DNA of 64,000 bases. Origin: Raphanus sativus. Taxonomy: Eukaryota; Streptophyta; Magnoliopsida; Brassicales; Brassicaceae. A model generated the notes under the pieces. That model was not told where the DNA came from. It worked only from the letters and a program-made list of their open reading frames with translations, and did no database searches. How positions within the stretch are numbered: the stretch's first letter is position 1; every line of letters begins with the position of its first letter. Where the stretch lies: positions 24,222,800-24,286,799 of the forward strand of contig NC_079518.1 in the NCBI RefSeq assembly GCF_000801105.2, given 5' to 3'. This document shows, in pieces, positions 11,390 to 23,573 of the stretch. The translations under genes and the position numbers were made by a program.

Positions 11390-12020
11390 GTTCTAAAATG
11401 CATTAAGCATTCATTATGCGGCGGATGAACTTTTAGAGCCTTTCTATACATGGATGCTTAAACGAAGCTTAAATGGATATATAGTTCTACATAAAATAGA
11501 AATATAAAATTAATCTATATACATTATTGTAATTAAGGAAAATGAACATAAACTATACTTCAAAAATATAATTTGTATGTATAAAAGAATATTTTAATAC
11601 ATAAAAAGTTTCAAATGATATAAATTAAAACATGTTTAATATATATAAAGATAATAAATTTATAAATTTAAAACTATTTTGGAGCAATTAATCTGAGTAT
11701 AAACATGTATGTATAAATTATAAAGATAATAAAGTATACAAAAGTATATAATAAATGTATAATATAAGTAACAATTAATTTAAATAAGAAAATAACATAT
11801 TTAATAATATTAATACCTTTTTTGAATACTAATGCATAAAATTTGCCTAAACGTCAGTGTAAACCGTATAACAAACTGTTTATAACAACTGCCTTGACGC
11901 TATTATACAGTCGAGCATATAAATCTACATAAAATAATATATAATACGAAATGGTATAGTTGATTACAGAATCTCGTCTAAACGCTGCTTAAAATAGTGT
12001 CTAGACCATATTTTAGAATA
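11390..12020. mobile_element. Possible TIR element, AT-rich, about 630 bp
   Basis: The left border reads GTTCTAAAATG and the right border, reversed, TATTCTAAAATA. Both borders carry further inverted pieces (TTAAGC; GCRGCG). There is no coding content. A segment of about 130 bp (11566-11697) recurs almost unchanged at 13510-13645, so part of this element was copied. Borders are tentative. Confidence 0.35.
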
Positions 12021-12225
12021 TTGTATAGAACACATGTGAATCTATCAAATAATACTATTTTAATTTCTTTCTTTTTCAAATTTATTAAAAAACACTAAAT
12101 AAAATAAGTGGAATTTGGTTCCTGATCCTCATAATGTTTGAAAAGCTATCAGGGAAGAACTACTCTTTAGTCTTTCACTTATTTTATAATTATAGATTTT
12201 AATTTAATTTCGAGAAATCCACTAA

Positions 12226-13074
12226 GAGCATCTCCAATGTATTACTCCAAATTTTATTCCAAAATGGTGCAACTCCAAAATGGAGTGATGTTTTACTCCA
12301 ATGTATTACTCCATTTTTTACTCCAAAAATATTTAATAATTGTTAATAATATCATATACTTATAAAAGTTTACCAATTAACCCCAACTATTTTATATTTG
12401 CAAAAATACTTTAAAATATAATTTATTTAAATTAAACATTTATTATTAAAAGGTACAAGAAATCATAAAAATAGAATAAAGCATAATATATAAGTTGGTT
12501 CAATAATGAACATTAGAATATTTTTTCCACAAATGATCAATTAATGCATTTCATAATGAAAAATGAACTTCTTTATTTTTGATATTTCTAAATCGGCAAG
12601 AAAACTTTGAAATCGGACATTTTTATTTTTTGCAATTTCGATCTTTGGAGGTAGAGCTTCTCTTGCAACTTCAATTGGTGCATCGAGTTCACGCTCATCC
12701 TCAATTATCATGTTGTGTAAAATTATACATGTAGTCATGATTTCATGTAATATTTTTTTTTCAAAAACAAAAGGTCATTTCACAATACCGAAGCGCGAAT
12801 GTCAGATTATTAAATAATGAAATATCTTGTTTTTTATGTTACTGTATCATTTTGAAATATTATTTAAGTAAGAAAAAAACATTAAAGATTTAAAGGACTA
12901 TTTCATAAATAAAAAAACTTCAACTCCAAAATGGAGTAATGTGTAAGATTACTCCATAAATGGAGTAACCCTAACCATTACTCTATTTTGGAGTTAAAAA
13001 TAGAGTGGGGTTGGAGAGGATTTTACTCCAAAATGATATTTGGAGTAGAAAATGGAGTAGGGTTGGAGATGACC
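12226..13074 (-). mobile_element. PIF/Harbinger-derived element with transposase relic, 849 bp
   Basis: The ends are GAGCATCTCC and GGAGATGACC (reverse complement GGTCATCTCC), extended by inverted TACTCCAWTTT words. Flanking TAA triplets at 12223-12225 and 13075-13077 form a perfect 3-bp target duplication, as Harbinger elements produce. Inside, on the minus strand at 12541-12738, a frame encodes TTCIILHNMIIEDERE, the C-terminal signature of plant Harbinger transposases. The catalytic part is gone, so this is an internally deleted, non-autonomous derivative with repeated CTCCAAAATGGAGT palindromes near both ends. Confidence 0.8.
12541..12738 (-). pseudogene. C-terminal fragment of a Harbinger transposase
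   Basis: Sixty-five codons with the conserved CIILHNMIIEDER motif that ends the DDE_Tnp_4 domain, followed by a typical basic tail. The upstream catalytic residues are absent and the fragment lies within the element at 12226-13074. Confidence 0.75.
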
Positions 13075-13077
13075 TAA

Positions 13078-13764
13078 GAAGTTGCCAATCTAGATGTTCT
13101 AAGAACGTCATTAGTGGTTCAATTCTCAGCAGAGTACCTTATCGATATAATATCGATATAATTTATTATCTAATTAAAATATAAATGAAAAGGAAAATAT
13201 AACCAATCATAAATTTACATCTAGAACATGGATACCTCATGTGTTTGAATGGTGCAGTGGAAAATAATCAGTTCACCCACAAGTGTAGATCTCCTCGTTC
13301 GGAGGTATCTTTCACGTTTTTTACTTAAAAAAAACAGTTAGTTGGAGATCTGCATGCAGTTCAATATTTTTTGTTTTTTTATGAAAAAACAGGAGATCTG
13401 CATGCAGATCTCACCCGCTAATATTTGTTGGTGTTGATCTATTTTTTTAATTTTTTGGGCCAATAAATAATTATATACAAAAGTATATAATAAATTTATA
13501 AATTTATTATCTTTATAGTAATTTGTATGTATAAAAGAATATTTTAATACATAAAAAGTTTCAAATGATATAAATTAAAACATGTTTAATATATATAAAG
13601 ATAATAAATTTATAAATTTATAACTATTTTGGAGTAATTAATTGTATGAATATTATAAATTTATACTTTATTTACTTATATTATAAATTTATAAGAATAT
13701 TTTAATTGTATGTATAAACATGTTTAATATATATACTTTTGTCAAATGATTTTTACACTTATTT

Positions 13765-13837
<73 letters not shown>

Positions 13838-14037
13838 ATGTGTGTGTTTTTTAATTATAATAAGTATTATGCAAATATATAGTAATATATTTTAAATATG
13901 TATACTAGTAGAAGAAATGTGTATTTCGGTAAATTCTAATGTTTTTTTATTTATTGATTTAGAATGGTAGAAACATGGTTTTAGAACATTAACATGTAAA
14001 TAAAATAGTTTCAGTAACATGTATTTAGTGCAAGATT

Positions 14038-14071
<34 letters not shown>

Positions 14072-17000
14072 ATTTTAATATTTTCATATTTGATTTCAAA
14101 ATTGCAGTAACATAGCTTTAGCGCAAGATTTATTGTTGTTTATATATTATATTTCTGTATTATGTGTTTTGATATATTGTATTGTAATTTTTATTATTTA
14201 AACATACAATTTATTTTATTCGAATTATTTTATCATCCAAAAATATAATAATGATTGATTTGTCATGTATGATTCGTTTGATCTGCATCTCTCCTGCATG
14301 ATCCGCTTGATCTGCACTTGTCGTGCTTGATCTGCATGATATGTTTAATCTGCACCGCTTGAACTGTTTTTTCCATTCGGAATGATGTTCGAATGGTGTA
14401 GCGGGAGAAAGGAAGTTCACCCGCACGTGCAGTTCTCCTGTCCGAGAGTTGCCATTCACGTTTCTCTATTTTTAAAAAGCAGTTAGCAGAAGATCGTCTG
14501 CAGTCCAATATTTTTTTGTCTTTTTGTGAGAAAAGTAAGAGATTTACATGAAGATCTCAAAACATTTGGTGGCGTTGATCTGTTTTTATTTCTTGGACAA
14601 TAAATGATTTTGTTATAAAGTACAAACATTTAATTTTGAAATATATATTTATCTTCTACAAACATTTAATATAAATAATTTTTATTTTATCTTATTTACA
14701 ACTTTAACAATACAAAACAATAAAAATCTACTTATTTTACTTTTATTTTTGGCAACTGAATTTTACATTTATTTAAATAATTGTAGTTATATATATGTGT
14801 TTTAAAAAAATCAGAATTATACAAATATATAATAATATATTTTAAATATGTATATTAATGGAAGATATGTGTATTTCGTTAAATTCTAATGTTTTCATAT
14901 TTTGATTTTAAAATGGTAAAAACATGGTTTTAGAAAAAATAACATATAAATACAACATTTTCATTCTATTTTACTTACAATTATATATTTCTCTTTCTAT
15001 TTTTGTCATATAATTTTACATTTATTTAAATGATTATGTTTATATAATATATGTTTAATTATAATAAGTATTATGTAAAATATAATAAATTTAAATATGT
15101 ATACTAGTGGAAGATTTAAATTTTACTGTCTTATATTTGATTTCTATATTATATGTTTTGATATATTTTCTTGTAATTTTTATTAGTTAAAAATATAATT
15201 TATTTTATTCGAAATGTTTTATCATTCAAAACTATGGCATTGAATGGTAAAAACAGTTCAAACGGTGTAGATCATGCAGATCAAGTGCAGATCAAGCGGA
15301 TCAAGTGGATCAAGCGGATCAAGTGCAGATCAAGTAGATTATGCATGATAGATGTAGAACATGCTGGAAAGATGCAGATCAATCAGAACAAACAGTTATT
15401 ACAATTTTAAATGATAAAAATTCAAATAAAGTAGATTAAATGTGGAAAAGATTATAATAAAATATATCAAAATATATAATATATCAATATAGTACATAAA
15501 TAACAAAAACTTATTGCACTAAATTCATTATATGAAAATTTTAAAATAAATATTTAATGAAATATATCTCTTCTAGTATTGTTCATATTTAAATTATATT
15601 ACTATATATTTGCATAATACATATCATAATTAAATATCTAAATGAAATATATATCTCTGTTCATAAGTATAAATATTTAAATTATGTGTAAGAATGGAAG
15701 GACAGTACAAAGACAGATCTCCTGCACATGAGTTTTATCTATCATGTTCAAGTCATTCACCTTTTTTGATGTTCTAATATATAATAAAAGCAGGAGATCT
15801 CCACAAAATGTAATTATTTTGTCTTTTTCTCCTTAAAAGCATACAATTTGCTTGCGTTTTTATCCGCACTGTTTTTGATGCTGTTCAATTATTCCATTAT
15901 TTTTGTACCCAATAAAAAATTTTAGTGCAATAAATTAATTCTTGAAATACTGATTTGTCATCAATTAAAATACCATGTTCTATTAACGAAATTTTTTTTC
16001 TTAACTGCATAGCTCCTATTTTCTCACACGTACAGATGACTTCGATAACTCTTTTATTATTTTTTATTTTTTTTTCTGAATTCAGTAACTCTTTTTTTAA
16101 GAAACTACTTCAATCTTTCCAATTTTTATAAAATAAATTTCTCTGTCTCTCTGTTGATCTAAATAAAATACCTAGCAGAAATGATGATTTTTTTTTCTCA
16201 TCCCATTTTCTACAATCATCTTTTGTGGTCTTATTTTAGTGTTAAGCATTTATTCTCTTTTTCTGAACATTTGATATAATATATTTTTCTGCACTAGTCA
16301 AAGTTGAAGATTGTATACTTCTGTTTTGTAGATTAAACTTTCACAAATTGTGAAAAATCAGAGTTTTTTTTATTATAAAATACTATTATCAGAAGCCTTA
16401 AACTACTCTAAATATGAAAAGTTTTTTATGGAAAAAGATTTAAAAATTTACATTTTAAATTATGACATATAAAGAATTATTTAATATACGAAAATGTGTT
16501 TAAATATGTTTAAATACTCTTCTTTGATTGTTTTATCTGACTTAAATTTTTTTTTTTTTGGATTTCTAAGATCAAAAGATTTTCAGTAAAATTTTATTCT
16601 CCATAATTTATCTTTTGTTATATATTGAAAATTAAATTTATTTAATAAAATAGTATTAAGAAAAATATATATAAATATAATAAGAGTATATTTATTTAAG
16701 AAAATAGTATTATAGATATTATTAAGATACTATTTTGTAAATTTATTATTTATAGATTAATATATTTTGTATTTGTATTATAAAAATGAATATTGAAATA
16801 AAATAATGAAACTATTTCTTATAGATTTAATTTTATCCTATAAATTATAATTTTTCTTATAAATATACTTATAATTTTAAGTATATAGATTATATTTTCG
16901 TTTTATGCATATAATTATAGTTAAAATTTTTTATAAAAAGTTTAAACATGTATAATATGATAAAAATTGTTATACTAACTTGACATTAGAGAGAATATTC

Positions 17001-17494
17001 AGTTATATTATATATTATGCGTTTTGATATTATGATCTTCATTTTTTGAACTGCTTTTGCCATTCATAACTTATAAAGTTATTTGTCCTGCTTGATCTAC
17101 ATCTCTCCTGCATGATCTGCTTGATCTGCACTTGTTCCGCTTGGAATGTGAATGGGAGGCATGAGAGAGACGAGAGAGAGAGAACTGCTTTTTAGAGATA
17201 TTTAAATGCCATTCACGATTTTTTATATTGCAAAGCTGAAAAGTAGGACCACTGCATGTGCACAGCTTGTTTTTGTCCTTTTCTGTCTAAATGTAGGAGA
17301 TCTACATGTCCTGCAGTACATTCATTTTATGTAACTGATCAACGATTAACTCTTTTTCTTACCCAATATATATTTTTCTGAATTATTAAATTAACCAAAA
17401 TTGATTATTTTTTCTCTATAAATAACATCTGTTTTCCATTATTCTCACCACAATTCCACATATACAATTTTTACATCATCAACACTCTCTTTTA
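13078..17494. repeat. Transposon-derived AT-rich block with GATCTGC/GCAGATC arrays
   Basis: No gene seen. Repeated subterminal modules appear around 13240-13440 and 14370-14580: GTTCGAATGGTG, GTTCACCCGCACGTGCAG, CAGGAGATCTGCATGCAGAT, GTTGATCTG. Between and after them lie arrays of short words in one orientation (14275-14350, 17090-17150: GATCTGC, CTCTCCTGCATGATCCGCTT) and in the other (15260-15390: GCAGATCAAGCGGATCAAG). The segment 13510-13645 duplicates 11566-11697. The layout suggests several nested or fold-back non-autonomous elements of one family whose outer borders I cannot fix. Confidence 0.55.
13766..13848. repeat. Compound microsatellite (AT)n(GT)n
   Basis: A long run of AT dinucleotides passes directly into GT dinucleotides. 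Other AT microsatellites in the window lie near 14038-14072, 21239-21273, 28018-28040, 30486-30528, 35936-35970, 55800-55829 and 59971-60006. Confidence 0.9.
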
Positions 17495-19836
17495 CTAGGG
17501 GCAAAAACCCCGCGCAAGCGCGGGGTCGTGGACACTGTTTTGATTCATAACATAATTAACCCTCAAATCTCTTTCGGTGTTTTCTCGTTACCTGATGATC
17601 TTACTTCAATGTCTTAAGACAAGAGATTCCATTCTTGTAGAATGTGTTTACTGTCCCAAGTTGTCACTAAAAAGTTGGTGTGGACTATTTGGGCCAATCA
17701 CCTTGTCTTTGTTGATCCATTTGAGCTTAAAAATCAGAGTTTTACAAACAAACTAAACTGGAGTGGGCGTTGGGTGTTCCACAAAGTGGCAACTCTTGCT
17801 TATCATTGCACCAATTCCATAATGCAGCTCCTGCACATGAAAGATGACCCTTTCAATATAAGCAAAATGTTTCGGTGTCTTTGGTATCAATGAGAACACA
17901 CCTTTGAAGAAAAATCTATTTTGAAGGATGTCCCACTTATGTTTTTGCCAAATACAATTATAATTACCTCTAACTCATTCACAATGATATGCATAAGCTA
18001 AAAATAAAGTAAATACGGGTATGGGTATGATAGTTAAAGTAAATCTCCTCAACTTTGGTAAAAAAAGGTAATCTTTCAGCGAATAGTTTATTTTAATTAA
18101 AAACATATATTGATATGTTTCAGAAAATCATGAAAATCATATATTGATATGTTTTAATTTTAAAACAATGACAAAAATAATTATTGATGCATCAACCCTT
18201 AGGGGGTCTCTTGGTCAAATATTGGTTTAACTTAAATTAAAGTTTAAATATATAACTTACCTCCAATTTTGTTTTGGATCACAGTTGTTACCACAATGAC
18301 AAATTGAGTTCTATCCCCTGAGTAGGAGACTCCTATACATTTGCTGCCGCTTCGTTCCATAAAGACAAGTAGACCTCCATCGTGCTGTGTAATTTTATAA
18401 ACTTATTAAAATAAGAATGTCATGGGGGAAATCTATTGGAAAAGTGAAAGTTATTTGTGTACTTACAGGGCAGTGAGGAGACGGATGACAAGTGGACCCA
18501 TTACTTCAGCGTTTTTAAGGCTATCATACGATGCTGCGTTCCAACTGAAGTTTAAATCACATATAAAATGTTAAAAGGTGTGTTCAGTCCTATAGCCTTG
18601 GATTTTTTTTCTTGAGGAGACAATAGTGTGTGTATAATGAGGCCACTCACTTTATCTTGGATCCTTGATTGCGATCAGGTGGGTTGTTATTAGGTCTTTC
18701 CTTGCCCACACAACGCTCACTTGTCTGATTCCAAAGAAGAAGGCCTGCAAACACACACATATATAACCCAACCCTATAAAACACCATGAATCCAAAGGGA
18801 AGAAAGTTAACCTTGGTTTACAAACTCAGGCAGGGGATTTGAGTTTCTGGAAATAGATTGAGAATCAAAAGTCTAGCTGGATGATATGCTTCTTCCCTAA
18901 GACGTAAAGGTGATATTTTCCATATCAATTGTGCTTGTTGACCAGAAATCTTTAACAGACGCTCGGATTCTTAACCATTTAAGCTACGAAATTGGAAAGT
19001 GGAACATTTAGAGAAGTTTCAGTTGATCTGGGTTCTCTGTAGGAAGCCACGCAGCCACTGCTCTGTTACAAAACCCCACACAAACTTCTTTATTTTTCCC
19101 TACCTACAAGATATTGTTTTTTCTTTTCAAAATCTCTTGTCTGAATAAAGCCAAAACAATCTTTACTATGGCTTATCTATCAGGTAAAGAATCTCAAAAT
19201 CAGAATCAATCAAATACCATCAATAGAATATGCATAAGGCCAAACACAGAGATTGGAAGAAGAATCTCACCCCATTTATGGAAGTAAAAAGATGTATTAA
19301 CTACGGTAGATCTGGAAATTCGATTTTTTCAGGGAGTAATCAATGATTTCCCAAATAACACCAATCAACAAATATGTCTAGAATGATTACAAAAAAAAAA
19401 CAGAATCTACAAATCAGTAAATAGCTTTACCTGATGTAAAGTCTCGTAGATTTAATATAAACCTGATTCCTTTTTCTGAGGCTTCAGAAGTTTCATCACG
19501 AAGAAGAAGAAGGGGTCGGTTCTGCCCTTAACGTTTTCTCTTTTCCTTTCGGTTTGAAATAATTGTTTTTTGCAGAAGAATAAAGAGAAATCTGTTGAAC
19601 AATATAGGAGAGACTAATAGTTGGAGAAAATTCATTCTCTCTGGAATCAAAGATTAGCAGAAACGGGGAGGTGGAAGAGACGAAGAACGATAACAATGGA
19701 TCCCTAAAAAACATTCGAAGCCCATTGTTGTTACAGACCTCAGCCCACTCGACGGAAGAAAAAAAATAGAGGTGGGACCCACCTGATGCTGACGTGGCAG
19801 CTCAGGAATGCCTCAACTGTCCCATTATAATATAGA
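17495..19836 (-). mobile_element. Non-autonomous Helitron, about 2.34 kb
   Basis: Read on the minus strand, it starts with TCTATATTATAATGGGACAG after an A (right edge) and ends with a perfect hairpin CCCCGCGCTTGCGCGGGG, a short T-rich spacer and CTAG before a T (left edge). This matches Helitron rules: 5' TC, 3' hairpin plus CTRR, insertion between A and T. No Rep/helicase is encoded. Minus-strand segments near 18290-18760 look exon-like, for example HDGGLLVFMERSGSKCIGV, flanked by usable splice sites, so a host gene may have been captured. I do not recognise it. Confidence 0.82.
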
Positions 19837-21236
19837 TTTCTAGTATTTTTTTTTTGCCATCAAGAACACCAATGTCAAATAGGTAACACTATCATTTAGT
19901 TTATATTTAAAAATCACCATGTCCACTATTAGTTATTATTAGACTTGGTGGAACATCAAATAATAATTAAGATAGTAAGAGCAAGACATTGTATAAATAC
20001 TTTATAATTGTTCGTCAAATCTTTCGACTAGCAATGCTTTTCTGAATTTATTAAATTAATTAAATTATTTATTTTTCATTGTAATAATAACTATTTTTTT
20101 TATGTTGTCATTATTACAGAGAAAGTGATCCATATATTTTCCACTGTTCCTCTACATATCGAACATCTCTATCAAGAAGGTAAAAATATCGTTTAATTTA
20201 TATATTATTATTAACATCAATGAGTAGTTAAATTTTTTTTTTCTACTTTATCCATTTTATTGTCAGAATTATTGTGCCAATAGTTTAGTATATAGTACAT
20301 GTAACACTAAAGTTTGAGATATTAGATGATACAAAACTCATTAAAATGAAAATAAAGCTGTTGTGAAAACTATATAATAGTATATAATTTTTTAATTATA
20401 AAAATAAAAACATTTTCAAACGTTTTTTGTTTTAAAAGTAAACAAAATATTTTTGAAATTCGAAAACCTTCATAAACATAATTTAAATTTGAATTTACGA
20501 TGATTCACAAATATTATTTTATTTTAAATCTTACTTGAATCCAAAACAATTAACATCACAAACTCTACCATTTTTTTTTGAAATTTCACAAACTCTACTT
20601 TTCTAATGACTTAAAGCAAAAATGATGCCAAATATCTTAACCAAGTATTATGGTAGTCATGAAATAGTCTCAATTTTTTTGTTATTTGAACTTTTAAAAT
20701 AGTCATGGTTTAGTTATTATGTATATTTTATATTTATTGTTTTTCTAAAGTGCTTGTATATTTTATTGAGCAGTGTTGTATTTTTTTTGTCAAAATACTG
20801 ATAATCTGAGACAGTATTGTATTTTTTTGTCAAAGTACTGCTAATCTGAGAATAGTACTAAAGCCCAATAGTTAAATTCACAATAGAATTGTAGAAATAA
20901 TGGAATCAAACGTTTCCAATTTATTAATAGCTTTTATAATCCAACTGAGTTTATATATTTGTTCAAGTTATAGTTTGGAAACAAATAGACATGTTGATAT
21001 GGGCCTTTTGAGTTTAATAATAATTAAGTTTGTTGACAAGAAAAAAAACTTAAATACCTGAAAAGATAAAATGCATGCACAAGATAAACTAACAATCAAA
21101 TGAGGATAAAACTTTAAATTAAATTAATTTGTCAATGAAATGATAAAAAGGTCCATTCTTTTTAATTAAATATTTATATTTTTTGGTCCAAGATCCTTTC
21201 GTATTTAATATATATGCATCAAATTAGAATGAAGAG

Positions 21237-21276
<40 letters not shown>

Positions 21277-21441
21277 CACATAAATGAGCATATTTATTTA
21301 AGAAAAAATATACTATACGTATTAGAAAAATTGATTTAATGATGATTTAGAAATCAATATGTATTTTTGTAATTAACCAAATAGAATATTGCATTATTTT
21401 TAATCAGCGAAAATAATAATAATCATTTTAAAATTGTAGAT
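19837..21441. other. AT-rich intergenic sequence
   Basis: No gene seen. It contains a 42-bp tandem duplication near 20775-20860 (TTTTTGTCAAARTACTG) and an AT microsatellite near 21239-21273. It runs into the Harbinger ORF1 at 21442, so it may include the left end of that element, but no terminal repeat was identified. Confidence 0.4.
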
Positions 21442-23392
21442 ATGACATCAAATCGCCGACAAAATACAACATTTTCCGATGAAGAAGATGTCAATTTACC
21501 TACAGAAACGTCGGCACGGGTAAGTAGTAAATAAAATTTTAAATGTTGTTTAATAATTAATAGTAAAATAAAAAGATTGATTTTAAAAAAAAAAAATTAG
21601 AGGGAAGACAATTTTTTAATTGGAATCCTAATCGCGAACGAGTATTTATTGAGTTGTACGATCGAGCAATTGCTATGGGTGATTACCGTTTCAAAGATCC
21701 TTCACCTGCTGGTAAAGAGTTTCTCGTTGATAAGTTCAACCAAATGTTTAATAGTAACGTAAACTACCGGTTCTTCAAAGAAAAACTTGATCAACTAAAA
21801 AGAAAATACAAGAAGTACAAGCATCTTATGAAAACTTCTACGGGCATTTAGGTCCTACTACATCTGTGATATATGCGTCTGAATCATGGTGGAAAGATCG
21901 TGAAGTAAGTACATAATACATACAATATTTCTTACAACCAAAATACACTAATAAATAATATATCTATAATATTTGTAGACTAAAATTTACTGATCTTATT
22001 AACAGGTAGATAGGATTGTAAAATCATTTAAACGAAAGCCGCCAGAGCATTGGGATGTAATGCAACGATGTTTCATATTATATGACGTCCAATCACAGTC
22101 TCAATATTCTTTGCACCAAAGAAGAGAAGAGTTGACGAACGATGGCCAAAATAATGATGAAGACCATTTGCACTCTAAAACATATGGTGGTGGTATGCAG
22201 CACACTCAGGTTCCCGAGACACAAGAAAATGAAGAAGTCAACCGCATATATATTGATGATGACATGCATCCTTCAAATCAGTTCATCCAATGAGAATTTG
22301 CGTCAGAATTCTTCACCTGTTGTTGATCCTTCTCGGATTCCTACTTCTACAGTTCAACAAAGAAGTGGATTAAGGCATGGAAGTAATTCACAAAGAGGTG
22401 TAGGAAACTCTCGGATCTCTGTCAGAAGTGGATCCCAAGAAAGTCGAAGAAAACAATCATTCGAGACAACCCTCACGGATACAATGGCTGGCTTTAGAGA
22501 GTTTCAGCGCCAAAGTTTGCAAGAAGATGATTACAATGAATTCAATACTGCTGTGAAGATATTTGAATCAATGGAGCTTCCAAATGACACCAATTTCTAT
22601 TGGACGTGCATTCATGCATTCAAAGAAGAAAGATTTTGGCGCAAGTACTTTATTGACAGAGCTGAAAGAACCACATAAGATAAGTTGAAGTTTTTACAAG
22701 CTCTTACTGGATATACGCGGGACAACGAATACGTGGAAAAGCAGTTAGAATCTGGACAAAATTATGGTAGTCCAACTTGTGGGCAACAGAGTTCTGGTTT
22801 TCATTAATGGGGAACACCTCCAAATCAACCACAATGGGGTACACCTCCAACTGCACCACAGTGGGGAACACCGTCAAACGCCCCGCAATGGAGTTCACCT
22901 TCAAATGCTCCGCAATGGGGTACACCACCAAATGCCCCACAATGGGGTGCACCGCCAAATGCTCCACAATGGGGTGCACCGCCAAATGCTCCGCCATGGA
23001 GTTCATCTGCAAATGCTCCGCAGTGGGGTACACAACATGTTCCACAACATGTGCGCCTCAAAATTTTCAACAATAGGGTTCATCACCAAATACTCAACAA
23101 TGGGGTTCTACGTCTGCTGTTCCACAATGGGGTTCATCACCGACCACTCATCAATGGGGTTCATCACAAGATGCTCCATAAGATATTCGTCCGAGAAATG
23201 TTCAACGTGGATTTTCCCTAGAAACAGAAGTAGAAACTACAACACATGAAAATGAAGTTCATATTTCTGAGAATGTTGTCAGAGGAGTATCGCCAGAATT
23301 TGGTTTCACGAACTATGCTTCTACAAGTAAAACATCATGTCCAAGAAGATGAGGAAGATTATTCAACATATGGGGATCTGAACGAGAACTAA
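21442..23392 (+). pseudogene. Harbinger ORF1 (Myb/SANT-like), decayed, with WG repeats
   Basis: Reconstructed exons: 21442-21519 (MTSNRRQNTTFSDEE), then from 21603 after an AG acceptor, then from 22006. Exon 2 encodes NWNPNRERVFIELYDRAIAM and later KLDQLKRKYKKYKHLM, followed after a one-base frameshift by SVIYASESWWKDRE. That order and the STG...ASESWW motif are typical of the Myb/SANT-like ORF1 of plant PIF/Harbinger elements, which helps the transposase bind DNA. Near 22540-22680 comes a second conserved block (FESMELPNDTNFYWTCIHAF, FWRKYFIDR). The C-terminal part (22808-23180) is a 27-bp tandem repeat encoding QWGTPPNAP variants with ten WG dipeptides, then an acidic tail ending YGDLNEN at 23392. 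Several stops and frameshifts interrupt the frame, so the protein is not made intact. Confidence 0.72.
22808..23180 (+). repeat. 27-bp tandem repeat encoding QWG(T/A/S)PPNAP
   Basis: At least eight adjacent units and three further degenerate ones. The tryptophan codon is kept in nearly every unit while flanking residues vary. One frameshift and stop codons (near 22805, 23073 and 23179) interrupt the array. It lies at the C-terminal end of the Harbinger ORF1 relic. Confidence 0.85.
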
Positions 23393-23573
23393 ATCTAAAT
23401 GAAACACAAGAAAGTGATTCCACTTCGGATAACTAGCTTAGTAAGATTTGTGCTTTGTTTGTCGTTGTTATGTTTTGTTTCACATTTTATTTTGTTATGT
23501 CTGTTATGTATTGTGCTTTTGGTTAATGATATTTTCACTGATTTGATTTTTATTTTGTGGTTAAAATTTCAGG

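Noticed and set aside
22704..23249. Several overlapping open frames on both strands in the 27-bp repeat
   Set aside because: A 27-bp period keeps all frames open; only the QWG frame continues conserved ORF1 sequence on both sides.
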